NCBI RefSeq assembly: GCF_004028635.1
Contig: NZ_RQJW01000004.1
Coordinates: 558,001 to 622,000, forward strand
Reading direction: 5' to 3'
DNA: 64,000 bases
From: Streptomyces cyaneus
GTDB taxonomy: Bacteria > Actinomycetota > Actinomycetes > Streptomycetales > Streptomycetaceae
Each line of letters begins with the position of its first letter. The first letter of the stretch is position 1. Shown here piece after piece: positions 22,352-30,832 of the stretch. The notes under the pieces are model-generated. The model saw nothing but the letters and a program-made list of their open reading frames with translations. It made no database searches and was not told the DNA's origin. A program made the translations under genes and the position numbers.

Positions 22352-24511
22352 ATGACGCAGCAGCCCTTCGAACTCCCGCACTTCTACATGCCGTATCCCG
22401 CGCGGCTGAACCCGCACCTCGACGAGGCGCGTGCCCATTCGACCGAGTGGGCGCGCGAGATGGGGATGCTGGAGGGGTCCGGGGTCTGGGAACAGGCCGA
22501 TCTGGAGGCGCACGACTACGGCCTGCTCTGCGCCTATACCCACCCCGAGTGCGACGGCCCCGCCCTCTCCCTGATCACCGACTGGTACGTGTGGGTCTTC
22601 TTCTTCGACGACCACTTCCTGGAGATCTTCAAGCGCACCCAGGACCGCGCCGGCGGCAAGGCATATCTGGACCGGCTGCCCCTGTTCATGCCGATGGAAC
22701 TGTCGACCCCGACGCCCGAGCCGCAGAACCCGGTCGAGGCGGGCCTCGCCGACCTGTGGAAGCGCACGGTGCCCTCGATGTCGGCCGACTGGCGCCGCCG
22801 TTTCGCCGTCGCCACCGAGCACCTTCTCAATGAGTCCCTGTGGGAGCTGTCCAACATCAACGAGGGGCGCGTCGCCAACCCCGTCGAGTACATCGAGATG
22901 CGCCGCAAGGTGGGTGGCGCCCCCTGGTCGTCGGGTCTCGTGGAGTTCGCGACGGCCGAAGTCCCCGCGTCCGTCGCCGAGTCGAGGCCGCTGAGGGTCC
23001 TGATGGAGACCTTCTCGGACGCCGTGCACCTGCGCAACGACCTGTTCTCCTACCAGCGCGAGGTCGAGGACGAGGGCGAACTCAGCAACGGCGTGCTGGT
23101 GTTGGAGACTTTCTTCGGCTGCACCACCCAGGAGGCCGCCGACACCGTCAACGACGTCCTCACCTCCCGACTCCACCAGTTCGAGCACACCGCCCTCACC
23201 GAAGTCCCCGCCCTGGCCCTGGAGAAGGGCCTCACCCCTGCGGAGGTCGCCGCGGTCGCGGCGTACACCCAGGGGCTGCAGGACTGGCAGTCCGGCGGCC
23301 ACGAATGGCACATGCGCTCCAGCCGGTACATGAACGAGCGCGCCGAATCCACCGCGCCCTGGAAGGGCCTGACCGGGGCCGGCACCTCCGCCGCCGACAT
23401 CGGCGCGCTGCTCGCGGCGGCCGGCGCCGAACGCCTGCGTGCCTACACACACGTGCCGTTCCAGAAGGTCGGCCCCTCCCTGCTGCCCGACTTCTACATG
23501 CCCTTCCAGGTGGAGCTCAGCCCGCATCTGAAGCCCACCCGCACCCGCCTCACCGAGTGGATGCACCGCATGGGCATGCTCCAGGAGGGCGTCTGGGACG
23601 AGGACAAGCTGGCCGCCTACGACCTCCCGCTCTGCTCGGCGGGCCTCGACCCCGACGCCACACCCGAGGCCCTCGACCTCAGCGCCCAATGGCTCGCCTG
23701 GGGCACCTACGGCGACGACTACTACCCCCTCGTCTTCGGCCACCGCCGCGACCTGGCCGCCGCACGGCTGACCACACAACGCCTCGCGGCCTGTATGCCC
23801 CTCGACGGTGAGGAGGCCACCGTCCCGCTCAACGGCATGGAGCGCGGACTCGCCGATCTGTGGGTGCGTACGACGGCGGACATGACCCCCGAGTCACGGC
23901 GTGTCCTCAAGGACGCGGTGAACGTCATGACCGAGAGCTGGGTGTGGGAGCTGTCCAACCAGCTCCAGAACCGCATCCCCGACCCGGTCGACTACCTGGA
24001 GATGCGTCGCGCCACCTTCGGCGCCGACCTCACCCTCGGCCTCTGCCGGATGGGCAACGGCCCCGCCGTCCCGCCGGAGGTGTACCGCAGCGGACCCGTC
24101 CGCTCGCTGGAGAACGCCGCCGTCGACTACGCGTGCCTCCTCAACGACGTCTTCTCCTACCAGAAGGAGATCGAGTACGAGGGCGAGATCCACAACGCGA
24201 TCCTCGTCGTACAGAACTTCTTCGGCATCGACTACCCGACCGCGCTCGCTGTCGTCCACGACCTGATGACCCAGCGCATGCAGCAGTTCGAGCACGTGGC
24301 CGCGCACGAACTGCCCATCGTGTACGAGGACTTCGGGCTCTCGGACGAGGCGCGGGAGGCCATGGGGAACTATGTGGTCGACCTGCAGAACTGGCTGGCA
24401 GGCATCCTGAACTGGCACCGCGAGGTCGCCCGCTACAAGGCCGAGTACCTGGCCCGCCGCGCCCACGGCTTCCTGCCGGACCGCGCCCCGGCTGTGCCCG
24501 TCCTCAGCTGA
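22352..24511 (+). CDS. geoA: Bifunctional germacradienol/geosmin synthase
   Basis: A 719-aa terpene synthase with two class I domains that makes geosmin, the earthy odorant, from farnesyl diphosphate. The N-terminal domain converts the substrate to germacradienol and has the metal motif D86-DHFLE and the NSE triad region NDLFSYQRE. The C-terminal domain, which turns germacradienol into geosmin with loss of acetone, has the shortened DDYYP motif and NDVFSYQKE. Both domain lengths and motif positions match the well-studied S. coelicolor enzyme, so the assignment is firm. The last eight bases overlap the stop region of the convergent unrecognised gene. Confidence 0.98.
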   Translation: MTQQPFELPHFYMPYPARLNPHLDEARAHSTEWAREMGMLEGSGVWEQADLEAHDYGLLCAYTHPECDGPALSLITDWYVWVFFFDDHFLEIFKRTQDRAGGKAYLDRLPLFMPMELSTPTPEPQNPVEAGLADLWKRTVPSMSADWRRRFAVATEHLLNESLWELSNINEGRVANPVEYIEMRRKVGGAPWSSGLVEFATAEVPASVAESRPLRVLMETFSDAVHLRNDLFSYQREVEDEGELSNGVLVLETFFGCTTQEAADTVNDVLTSRLHQFEHTALTEVPALALEKGLTPAEVAAVAAYTQGLQDWQSGGHEWHMRSSRYMNERAESTAPWKGLTGAGTSAADIGALLAAAGAERLRAYTHVPFQKVGPSLLPDFYMPFQVELSPHLKPTRTRLTEWMHRMGMLQEGVWDEDKLAAYDLPLCSAGLDPDATPEALDLSAQWLAWGTYGDDYYPLVFGHRRDLAAARLTTQRLAACMPLDGEEATVPLNGMERGLADLWVRTTADMTPESRRVLKDAVNVMTESWVWELSNQLQNRIPDPVDYLEMRRATFGADLTLGLCRMGNGPAVPPEVYRSGPVRSLENAAVDYACLLNDVFSYQKEIEYEGEIHNAILVVQNFFGIDYPTALAVVHDLMTQRMQQFEHVAAHELPIVYEDFGLSDEAREAMGNYVVDLQNWLAGILNWHREVARYKAEYLARRAHGFLPDRAPAVPVLS

Positions 24512-25976
24512 CCTCCCGCACCCGCGCCGCGGCCTCCTCGGCGAGCTCTCGTACGCTCTTCACGGCGTCTTCCGAGAGCTCGCCGAGTATCGCGTCGGCG
24601 GCCGCGAGGAGCGTGCGGGCCTCCTCCGGTCGGCCCGCGTCGACCAGGGCGCGGGTCAGCCTGTAGTGCTCCTTGGCGACGAAGCGGCCGAGGCTCGCGC
24701 ACCGCCAGTGACGCAGGGAGTCGTCCTCCGGGGCCGCGAGAGTTGCGCGCACGGACACCAAGGTCCTGACGGCTTGCGTCAGTTGCCCGACAGCACGCTC
24801 CAGGCGGGCCTGGTCGAGGCGGGCCAACACCCGGTCCCACGCTCTCTCCCGCAACGCGGCGGACAAGCGCTGGGCACGCAGCGCCTGGAGGCGGTCGCCG
24901 AGCCTTTCGAAGTCGTGCGCCAGCGCGCGCAGCGGAGCCGTGGTCAATTCCCGCGGCGCGTCGGGCCGACGGAGTCTGCTCTGGTCCATGACGATCTCGT
25001 CGAGACGGCGGATCAGCGCGATCCTGGCGAGCTCGGTCATGCCCTGGTCGCGGGCCAAGTCGGTCCAGGTGGACACCGGCTCGTCCGCGGGATCCGCACC
25101 GAACAGCGACTCGTCGAGCTCCTGCGCCCAGGCCCGCAACTCCTTGGCGCTCGCCCCGGGTTCGGGTATCCCGCCGAGCCCGCACGCGGTGTCGTAGTCC
25201 GTCTCGCGTACCTCGTGGAGCAGCGGCAGGTCCGTCACCTGTCCGTGCAGCCCCACCAGTACGGCGGCGAGCCGCAGTTCGTCCGTCATCGACGACCGGG
25301 CCTCGTGCCGCAGCAGATGCCTCAGCACGTCCACATCGTCCTCGGCACGGTCGAACTGCGCCGCTCGCAGGGCGAGTCGACGCCGTACGGGATCCTCGGC
25401 CACCGCGTCCCAGACCTCACGGTCACTCGCCCGCAGCAGGGCGAGGTCGGCGCGGCCGCCGGCGAGCACCGGCTCCCACAGGGGCGGGCGCGGATACGAG
25501 TCGAGCAGTTGGTAGGCGTTGTGCTCCGTCCCGTTCAGCAGCACGAAGTCGGGTTCGGTGCGCAGGAGCGCTGCCTTCAGCAGAGCTTCGAGCTCGGCGG
25601 GAGAGCGCTCCGGAAAGCCCAGTGCGGCGCGCAGTTCGGCCCGCGCCGCTTCGAGGTCGCGGTGCTGGTGGGGCTCCTCCTCGTCCTCTTCGGCTACCGC
25701 CAGCCCGATCATGATCTCGAGCGCCTCGTCGACGCTGGAGCCGATGATCCCGGCCGATCCCTCCGAGTCGGCGTACAGCACCGAGCCGTCCGCGCGCACG
25801 AAGTACGTACCGCCGGTGTCGTCCCCCGCCACTATGTCGAGCGCTCCCCCCGAAGCGAGACGCACCTCCTCGACGTGGCCATGGGCCGCGCGGGCGATGT
25901 CGAAGGTGAAGGGGAAGGCCGCCAGTTCGGCCAGGCGGGGGTTCTCGCGGAGCAGCCGCAGTGCGCGATCGGTCAT
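24504..25976 (-). CDS. Unrecognised 490-aa cytoplasmic protein with alpha-helical repeats
   Basis: I do not recognise this family. The N-terminal 90 residues look like a small alpha/beta module (VRLASGGALDIVAGDDTGGTYFVRADGSVLYAD) resembling a SMI1/KNR4-like sensor region. An acidic linker (AEEDEEEP) follows, and the rest is helical with Arg/Leu-rich repeats and a C-terminal TPR-like pair (RPEEARTLLAAADAILGEL). No signal peptide, membrane segment or catalytic motif was seen. The start ATG has no ribosome-binding site, but TACGTT lies seven bases upstream, which fits a leaderless transcript. Its 3' end overlaps geoA tail-to-tail. Confidence 0.75.
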   Translation of the reverse strand: MTDRALRLLRENPRLAELAAFPFTFDIARAAHGHVEEVRLASGGALDIVAGDDTGGTYFVRADGSVLYADSEGSAGIIGSSVDEALEIMIGLAVAEEDEEEPHQHRDLEAARAELRAALGFPERSPAELEALLKAALLRTEPDFVLLNGTEHNAYQLLDSYPRPPLWEPVLAGGRADLALLRASDREVWDAVAEDPVRRRLALRAAQFDRAEDDVDVLRHLLRHEARSSMTDELRLAAVLVGLHGQVTDLPLLHEVRETDYDTACGLGGIPEPGASAKELRAWAQELDESLFGADPADEPVSTWTDLARDQGMTELARIALIRRLDEIVMDQSRLRRPDAPRELTTAPLRALAHDFERLGDRLQALRAQRLSAALRERAWDRVLARLDQARLERAVGQLTQAVRTLVSVRATLAAPEDDSLRHWRCASLGRFVAKEHYRLTRALVDAGRPEEARTLLAAADAILGELSEDAVKSVRELAEEAAARVREVS

Positions 25977-26017
25977 GTCACAGAACGTAACAGCCGCCAC
26001 TGACAACGGACTTCTGG

Positions 26018-26041
26018 CCTCCGGAGGCGGTTTTCGAAACC
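26018..26041. promoter_or_regulatory. Adjacent palindromes upstream of the multicopper oxidase
   Basis: CCTCCGGAGG (26018-26027) and GGTTT-TCG-AAACC (26029-26041) are both perfect palindromes. They lie about 100 bases upstream of the oxidase start in the gap separating divergent genes. They may bind a metal- or growth-responsive regulator; no regulator is adjacent. Confidence 0.35.
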
Positions 26042-26142
26042 TTTCGGCCGGAACGGGGCATTCCTGGAACTCCGCCGATGCGCCGGGAGTCTTCCGGGAT
26101 GAAGGGGAACAGACAACAAGAGCACAACGGGGGTGTTCGACC

Positions 26143-28062
26143 TTGACCGACATCATCGAGAGGTTCACGGACAGCGACACCGGCAGCGACACGGGGACGG
26201 AACGGGAGACCGACACGGGGAGGCTGCCGCTCGACACCGGCGAGCTCACGCCGTACGTGGCCCCGCTGCCCGTCCCTCCCGTCCTGCGGCCGTCGTCCGA
26301 GGACGTCTTACAGGAGACCGAGATCGCCCTGCGCCCGACCTGGGTGCGGCTGCACCCGCAGCTGCCGCCGACCCTGATGTGGGGGTACGACGGCCAGGTG
26401 CCGGGCCCGACCATCGAGGTGCGGCGCGGACAGCGTGTCCGCATCGCCTGGACCAACCGCATCCCCAAGGACAGCGAGTACCCGGTCACCTCCGTCGAGG
26501 TGCCGCTGCGCAGGGACGGCCGCCCGCAGTCCACCACCGAGCCCGGCCGCGAGGGCGTCGAGCCCAACAAGGACGTCGCGGCCCTGCCCGCCTGGTCGGT
26601 GACCCATCTGCACGGCGCCCAGACGGGCGGCGGCAACGACGGCTGGGCGGACAACGCCGTCGGCTCCGGTGACGCCCAGCTGTCCGAGTATCCGAACGAC
26701 CACCAGGCGGTGCAGTGGTGGTACCACGACCACGCCATGAACATCACCCGGTGGAACGTGATGACGGGGCTGTACGGCACCTACCTCGTCCGTGACGACG
26801 AGGAGGACGCCCTCCATCTCCCCTGCGGGGAGCGGGAGATCCCCCTGCTGCTGGCCGACCGCAACCTCGACACCGACGAGGACGGCCGTCTCAACGGCCG
26901 GCTGCTGCACAAGACAGTGATCGTCCAGGAGAAGAACCCCGAGACGGGCAAGCCGGTCTCCATCCCGTTCAGCGGCCCCTACACCACGGTCAACGGGCGC
27001 ATCTGGCCGTACGCCGAGGTCGACGACGCCTGGTACCGCTTCCGGCTGGTCAACGCGTCCAACGCCCGCATCTACGACCTCGTCCTCCTCGACGAGGACG
27101 ACAACCCGGTCCCGGGGATCGTCCACCAGATCGGCAGCGACGGCGGACTGCTGCCGCGTCCGGTGCCGATCGACTTCGACGGTGCCCTGCCCACACTGAC
27201 CGCGGCACCGGCCGAGCGCTTCGACCTGCTCGTCGACTTCCGCTCTCTCGCGGGCAGGAAGCTGCGCCTGGTCAACAAGGGCCGCAACCAGCCGCCGGGC
27301 GTGCCCGACCCGGCGGGCGACGTGCGCTGTCCGGCGGTCATGGAGTTCCGGGTCCGGGAGAGCTGCGAGACGGACACGTTCGAACTGCCCGAGGTGCTCT
27401 CCGGCTCATTCCGCCGGCTCACGCACGACATCGAGCACGGCCACCGGCTGATCGTGCTCACCCCGCCCGCCACCAAGGGGGCCGGCGGCCACCCGGAGAT
27501 CTGGGAGATGACGGAGGTCGAGAACCCGGGCGACATCCAGGTCCCCACCGACGGCGTCATCGAGGTCACCGGCCCGGACGGGAAGACCAAGACATACCGG
27601 CGCACGGCCCGGACGTTCAACGACGGCCTCGGCTTCACCATCGCCGAGGGCAGCCATGAGCAGTGGAGTTTCCTCAACCTCGCACCGATCGTCCACCCCA
27701 TGCACATCCACCTGGCCGACTTCCAGCTGCTGGGCCGGGACGCCTACGACGTCTCGGGCTTCGACCCGGCAGTGGGCGGAACCCGCACCCCGATCCGGCA
27801 CGACGCCGGCACGCCGATCCCGCTGGCACCCAACGAACTCGGCCACAAGGACGTCTTCCGGGTGCCGGGGAACCAGATGCTGCGCGTCATGGGCAGGTTC
27901 GACGGGGCGTACGGCCGGTTCATGTACCACTGCCACCTCCTCGAGCACGAGGACATGGGCATGATGCGGCCCTTCGTCGTCATGCCCCCGGAGGCACTGA
28001 AGTTCGACCACGGCGGCGGGCATGGCGGGCACGGCGGGCACAGGGCGGGACACACAGGCTGA
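26143..28062 (+). CDS. Multicopper oxidase, phenoxazinone synthase (PhsA)-like
   Basis: A protein of about 639 aa, matching the roughly 640-aa PhsA of S. antibioticus that couples o-aminophenols into phenoxazinones. Copper-binding blocks are complete: THLHGA (H155, H157), WYHDHAMN (H195, H197), HPMHIHLADFQLLG, and YHCHLLEHEDMGMM with the type 1 cysteine and axial methionine. No signal peptide is present, as in PhsA. The C-terminus is a HGG repeat (GGGHGGHGGHRAGH) that could bind extra metal. A TTG start is proposed at TDIIERFTDSD; an upstream extension is possible but looks non-coding. The substrate could equally be a phenol or bilirubin-like compound. A long hairpin follows the gene. Confidence 0.88.
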   Translation: MTDIIERFTDSDTGSDTGTERETDTGRLPLDTGELTPYVAPLPVPPVLRPSSEDVLQETEIALRPTWVRLHPQLPPTLMWGYDGQVPGPTIEVRRGQRVRIAWTNRIPKDSEYPVTSVEVPLRRDGRPQSTTEPGREGVEPNKDVAALPAWSVTHLHGAQTGGGNDGWADNAVGSGDAQLSEYPNDHQAVQWWYHDHAMNITRWNVMTGLYGTYLVRDDEEDALHLPCGEREIPLLLADRNLDTDEDGRLNGRLLHKTVIVQEKNPETGKPVSIPFSGPYTTVNGRIWPYAEVDDAWYRFRLVNASNARIYDLVLLDEDDNPVPGIVHQIGSDGGLLPRPVPIDFDGALPTLTAAPAERFDLLVDFRSLAGRKLRLVNKGRNQPPGVPDPAGDVRCPAVMEFRVRESCETDTFELPEVLSGSFRRLTHDIEHGHRLIVLTPPATKGAGGHPEIWEMTEVENPGDIQVPTDGVIEVTGPDGKTKTYRRTARTFNDGLGFTIAEGSHEQWSFLNLAPIVHPMHIHLADFQLLGRDAYDVSGFDPAVGGTRTPIRHDAGTPIPLAPNELGHKDVFRVPGNQMLRVMGRFDGAYGRFMYHCHLLEHEDMGMMRPFVVMPPEALKFDHGGGHGGHGGHRAGHTG

Positions 28063-28064
28063 AG

Positions 28065-28111
28065 CACGCGCGCGTGGCGCGTCACGGACCCGTGGGCGTC
28101 ACGCGCGCGTG
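28065..28111 (+). terminator. Long hairpin after the multicopper oxidase
   Basis: Two exact copies of the self-complementary CACGCGCGCGTG (28065-28076 and 28100-28111) flank a 23-base middle that can also partly pair. The copies can form either one long stem or two small ones. It starts two bases after the stop codon, so a terminator role is likely. Confidence 0.6.
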
Positions 28112-28152
28112 AGCACGTTTTGCGCGGCGTGACGCCTATGGCTTCCCGTTCT

Positions 28153-28165
28153 TGACCACTGGTCA
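28153..28165. promoter_or_regulatory. TGACC-ACT-GGTCA inverted repeat upstream of the PDZ gene
   Basis: A perfect 5-bp inverted repeat with a 3-base centre, overlapping a TTGACC hexamer, 66 bases before the PDZ protein start. The 11-base core ACCACTGGTCA recurs at 28864-28874, 29 bases before the LysE gene. Two neighbouring promoters may therefore share a regulator. Confidence 0.4.
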
Positions 28166-28230
28166 GTCTCACTCGATCGTGGCTCGTTGTGCGCCGGTGT
28201 GCAGGGTAGGCACCAGCCGGAGGCGATCCG

Positions 28231-28830
28231 ATGGAACAGACTGCGTTGCGACCCAAGCCCATGCCAGGTCAGGGGGCCGGCGACGGTGCCAAGTCCGACT
28301 CCGGCGCACGGCGCCCGCACGCAGCGCCCCGCCGATGCGGCCGACGGCTCACGACCCTCCTGGTCGCCCTGCTCGTCGGGACGGTCCTGGTCCTGTCCGG
28401 GGTCGGACTCGGCACGCTGGGGGCCACGGTGATCGGCATGAGCAAGCTCGCCGAGCTGCAGCGGCAGGCGGGCCAGGGCGCCCCGGGAAGCCCGGCCCCC
28501 TCGGCGGACCCCGGAGTCTCGGCCCCATCGGCCCCGACGCCGACCTCCTCGCCGCTCCCTGCCGCCGTCGCGACCCTCGGCGTGGAGGTCGTGGACGCCG
28601 AGAAGGTGGGCGCCCAGGTCGTCGGCGTCCACGTGCCCGGCCCGGGATACACGGCCGGCCTGATCCGGGGAGATGTGGTCCTCGCGTTCGACCAGACCCG
28701 CGTCGACTCGGCCGCCGACCTCGCGCGAGCCGTCGCCGGAGCCCGCCCGGGCAGCGACGTCACCTTGACGGTGCGCCATCGCAGCGGCGGCTACCAGCAG
28801 CTGACGGTGGTCCCGGGCGTCGTCACCTGA
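28231..28830 (+). CDS. Membrane-anchored PDZ-domain protein
   Basis: A 199-aa protein: a basic cytoplasmic N-terminus (about 40 aa), one membrane segment (LTTLLVALLVGTVLVLSGVGLGTL), a Pro/Ser/Ala-rich linker and a C-terminal PDZ_2 domain (about 112-198). The PDZ domain has the GVHVPGPGYTAGLIRGDVVLAFDQTRV pattern of HtrA/S2P-type PDZ modules. It has no protease domain, so it probably recruits or senses exported C-termini rather than cleaving them. No partner is encoded nearby. Confidence 0.85.
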   Translation: MEQTALRPKPMPGQGAGDGAKSDSGARRPHAAPRRCGRRLTTLLVALLVGTVLVLSGVGLGTLGATVIGMSKLAELQRQAGQGAPGSPAPSADPGVSAPSAPTPTSSPLPAAVATLGVEVVDAEKVGAQVVGVHVPGPGYTAGLIRGDVVLAFDQTRVDSAADLARAVAGARPGSDVTLTVRHRSGGYQQLTVVPGVVT

Positions 28831-28902
28831 CCACCCCGCATCCCGTGGCGGAGTATGTGAAAACCACTGGTCACCTTCCGCCGACAGGGCCACGATGACC
28901 CC

Positions 28903-29535
28903 ATGCCGACCACCCTCCTCGCCTTCCTGGGGGCGTGCACCCTCGTCGCCGCCTCGCCCGGCCCCAGCACCGTGCTGATCATCAAGCAGTCGCTGCACAG
29001 CAGACGCTCCGGGTTCCTGACCGTGCTCGGCAACGAGACCGGCGTCTTCATCTGGGGCGTGGTCGCCGCCTTCGGCCTGACCGCGCTGCTGACGGCCTCC
29101 GAGATCGCGTACGACGTGATGCGGATCGTCGGCGCGGTCGTGCTCGTCGGCTTCGGCATCCAGGCGCTACGCCAGGCGCGCCGCGCAAAGGGGACCCCGG
29201 AGGAGGACTCAGAGGACGCATGGGCGGGCACGCAGAAGAGCGGCTGGGCCTCCTACCGCGGCGGTCTGCTGCTCAACCTCGCCAACCCCAAGGCGGCCGT
29301 CTTCGCGATGTCCTTCCTCCCGCAGTTCGTGCCGGAGGGCGCCCCGCACCTGCCGGCCATGGTCGGCCTCGCCGCACTCTGGGCGGTCTACGAAGTCGGC
29401 TACTACGGCCTGTACGTGTGGTTCGTCGGCCGGATGAAGTCAGTGCTGTCCCGCGCGGGTGTGCGCCGGCGCCTGGAGCAGGTATCGGGAGGCGTGCTGC
29501 TGCTCCTGGGTGTCCGTATGGCGCTGGACGGCTGA
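28903..29535 (+). CDS. LysE/RhtB-family amino-acid exporter
   Basis: A 210-aa inner-membrane protein with the family's six-segment pattern. Diagnostic N-terminal ASPGPSTVLIIKQSLHSRRSG and the GGLLLNLANPKAAVFAMSFLPQFV block (LysE signature) are both present. A charged cytoplasmic loop (RRAKGTPEEDSEDAW) lies in the middle. Substrates of this family are basic or neutral amino acids and homoserine lactones; the substrate here is not predictable. It stands alone between a PDZ protein and an M24 peptidase. Confidence 0.93.
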   Translation: MPTTLLAFLGACTLVAASPGPSTVLIIKQSLHSRRSGFLTVLGNETGVFIWGVVAAFGLTALLTASEIAYDVMRIVGAVVLVGFGIQALRQARRAKGTPEEDSEDAWAGTQKSGWASYRGGLLLNLANPKAAVFAMSFLPQFVPEGAPHLPAMVGLAALWAVYEVGYYGLYVWFVGRMKSVLSRAGVRRRLEQVSGGVLLLLGVRMALDG

Positions 29536-29643
29536 CGCCATGCCCGACGAGCCGCACGAAAGCCCCGCCGACCGGCTCGCGCCGCCCCGTGCGTCCGGGC
29601 AGGATGCTGACCGTAGTCCTTTCACGCGCCCAGGGAGGCCCGG

Positions 29644-30771
29644 ATGACCGGCACCGCACCCGCGCCCTTCACCGCCGACGACTACCGGGCCCGTAGAGAC
29701 CGTGCCGCGCGGGCGGCGGCGGACGCCGGTCTGGCCGGCCTCCTGGTGGCACCCGGCCCGGACCTGGTGTGGCTCACCGGCTACGCGCCCACCGCGGAGA
29801 CCGAGCGCCTCACCCTGCTGGTCCTCGTCCCCGGCCAGGACCCCGTCCTCGTCGTCCCCGCCCTGGAGGCCCCGGACGCCGCGAAGGCCGTCGGCGTGCC
29901 CGGTCTGGCCCTGCGCGACTGGACCGACGGCAAGGACCCTTACGCCGCCACCGCCGCCCTCCTCGACGCGAGCGGCCGGTTCGGCATCAGCGACAACGCC
30001 TGGGCGCTGCATCTGCTGGCCCTGCAGAAAGCGCTGCCCGGCACCTCCTACGCCTCCCTCACCGACGCCCTGCCGATGCTGCGGGCCGTCAAGGACACCG
30101 CCGAGCTGGAGCTGTTGGCGGCCGCGGGTGCGGCCGCAGACGCAACGTTCGAGGAGATCCGGAAGGTTCCCTTCGGCGGCCGCCGCGAGTCCGAGGTCGC
30201 CGCCGACCTCGCCCACCTGCTGCGCCGCTTCGGACACTCCCAGGTCGACTTCACCATCGTCGCCTCCGGCCCGAACGGCGCCAACCCGCACCACGAGGTG
30301 GGCGACCGCGTGATCGAACGCGGCGACATGGTCGTCCTCGACTTCGGCGGCCTGAAGGACGGCTACGGCTCCGACACCTCCCGCACGGTCCACGTCGGCG
30401 AACCCACCGACGAGGAGCGCCGGGTGCACGACCTGGTGCGCCAGGCCCAGGAGGCGGGCTACCGCGCCGTACGGCCCGGCGTCGCCTGTCAGGAGGTCGA
30501 CCGGGCCGCCCGCGCGGTCATCGCGGACGCCGGGTACGGCGAGTACTTCATCCACCGCACCGGGCACGGCATCGGCGTCACCACGCACGAGCCGCCGTAC
30601 ATGATCGAGGGTGAGGAGCAGCCCCTGGTGCCCGGTATGTGCTTCTCCGTGGAGCCCGGCGTCTATCTGCCCGGACGCTTCGGGGTGCGCATCGAGGACA
30701 TCGTGACGGTCACCGAGGACGGCGGCCGGCGCCTCAACGACACGACCCGCGAGATGGTCATAGTGGACTGA
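29644..30771 (+). CDS. M24-family metallopeptidase (Xaa-Pro aminopeptidase/dipeptidase)
   Basis: A 375-aa cytoplasmic peptidase with an N-terminal creatinase-like domain (residues 1-150) and a C-terminal pita-bread domain. All five metal ligands can be seen: two Asp in LDFGGLKDGYGSDTSRT, His in HRTGHGIG, Glu in FSVEPGVY and Glu in RIEDIVTV. It should release N-terminal residues next to proline or split X-Pro dipeptides using Mn or Co. GGGAGG lies just before the ATG. The degenerate APH-fold gene begins soon after the stop. Confidence 0.94.
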   Translation: MTGTAPAPFTADDYRARRDRAARAAADAGLAGLLVAPGPDLVWLTGYAPTAETERLTLLVLVPGQDPVLVVPALEAPDAAKAVGVPGLALRDWTDGKDPYAATAALLDASGRFGISDNAWALHLLALQKALPGTSYASLTDALPMLRAVKDTAELELLAAAGAAADATFEEIRKVPFGGRRESEVAADLAHLLRRFGHSQVDFTIVASGPNGANPHHEVGDRVIERGDMVVLDFGGLKDGYGSDTSRTVHVGEPTDEERRVHDLVRQAQEAGYRAVRPGVACQEVDRAARAVIADAGYGEYFIHRTGHGIGVTTHEPPYMIEGEEQPLVPGMCFSVEPGVYLPGRFGVRIEDIVTVTEDGGRRLNDTTREMVIVD

Positions 30772-30832
30772 CCCGGTGACCGATCCCGGCGCAAGGAGCC
30801 CCCGTAGACCCCCGAGCGACAACGGCGCGACC

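Noticed and set aside
22301..23779. Minus-strand open frame opposite geoA
   Set aside because: Composition of a complementary-strand shadow; geoA is certain.
25519..26142. N-terminal extension of the multicopper oxidase by about 200 codons
   Set aside because: It overlaps the unrecognised minus-strand gene in antisense and is Ser/Arg-rich shadow sequence; PhsA-like length fits the later start.
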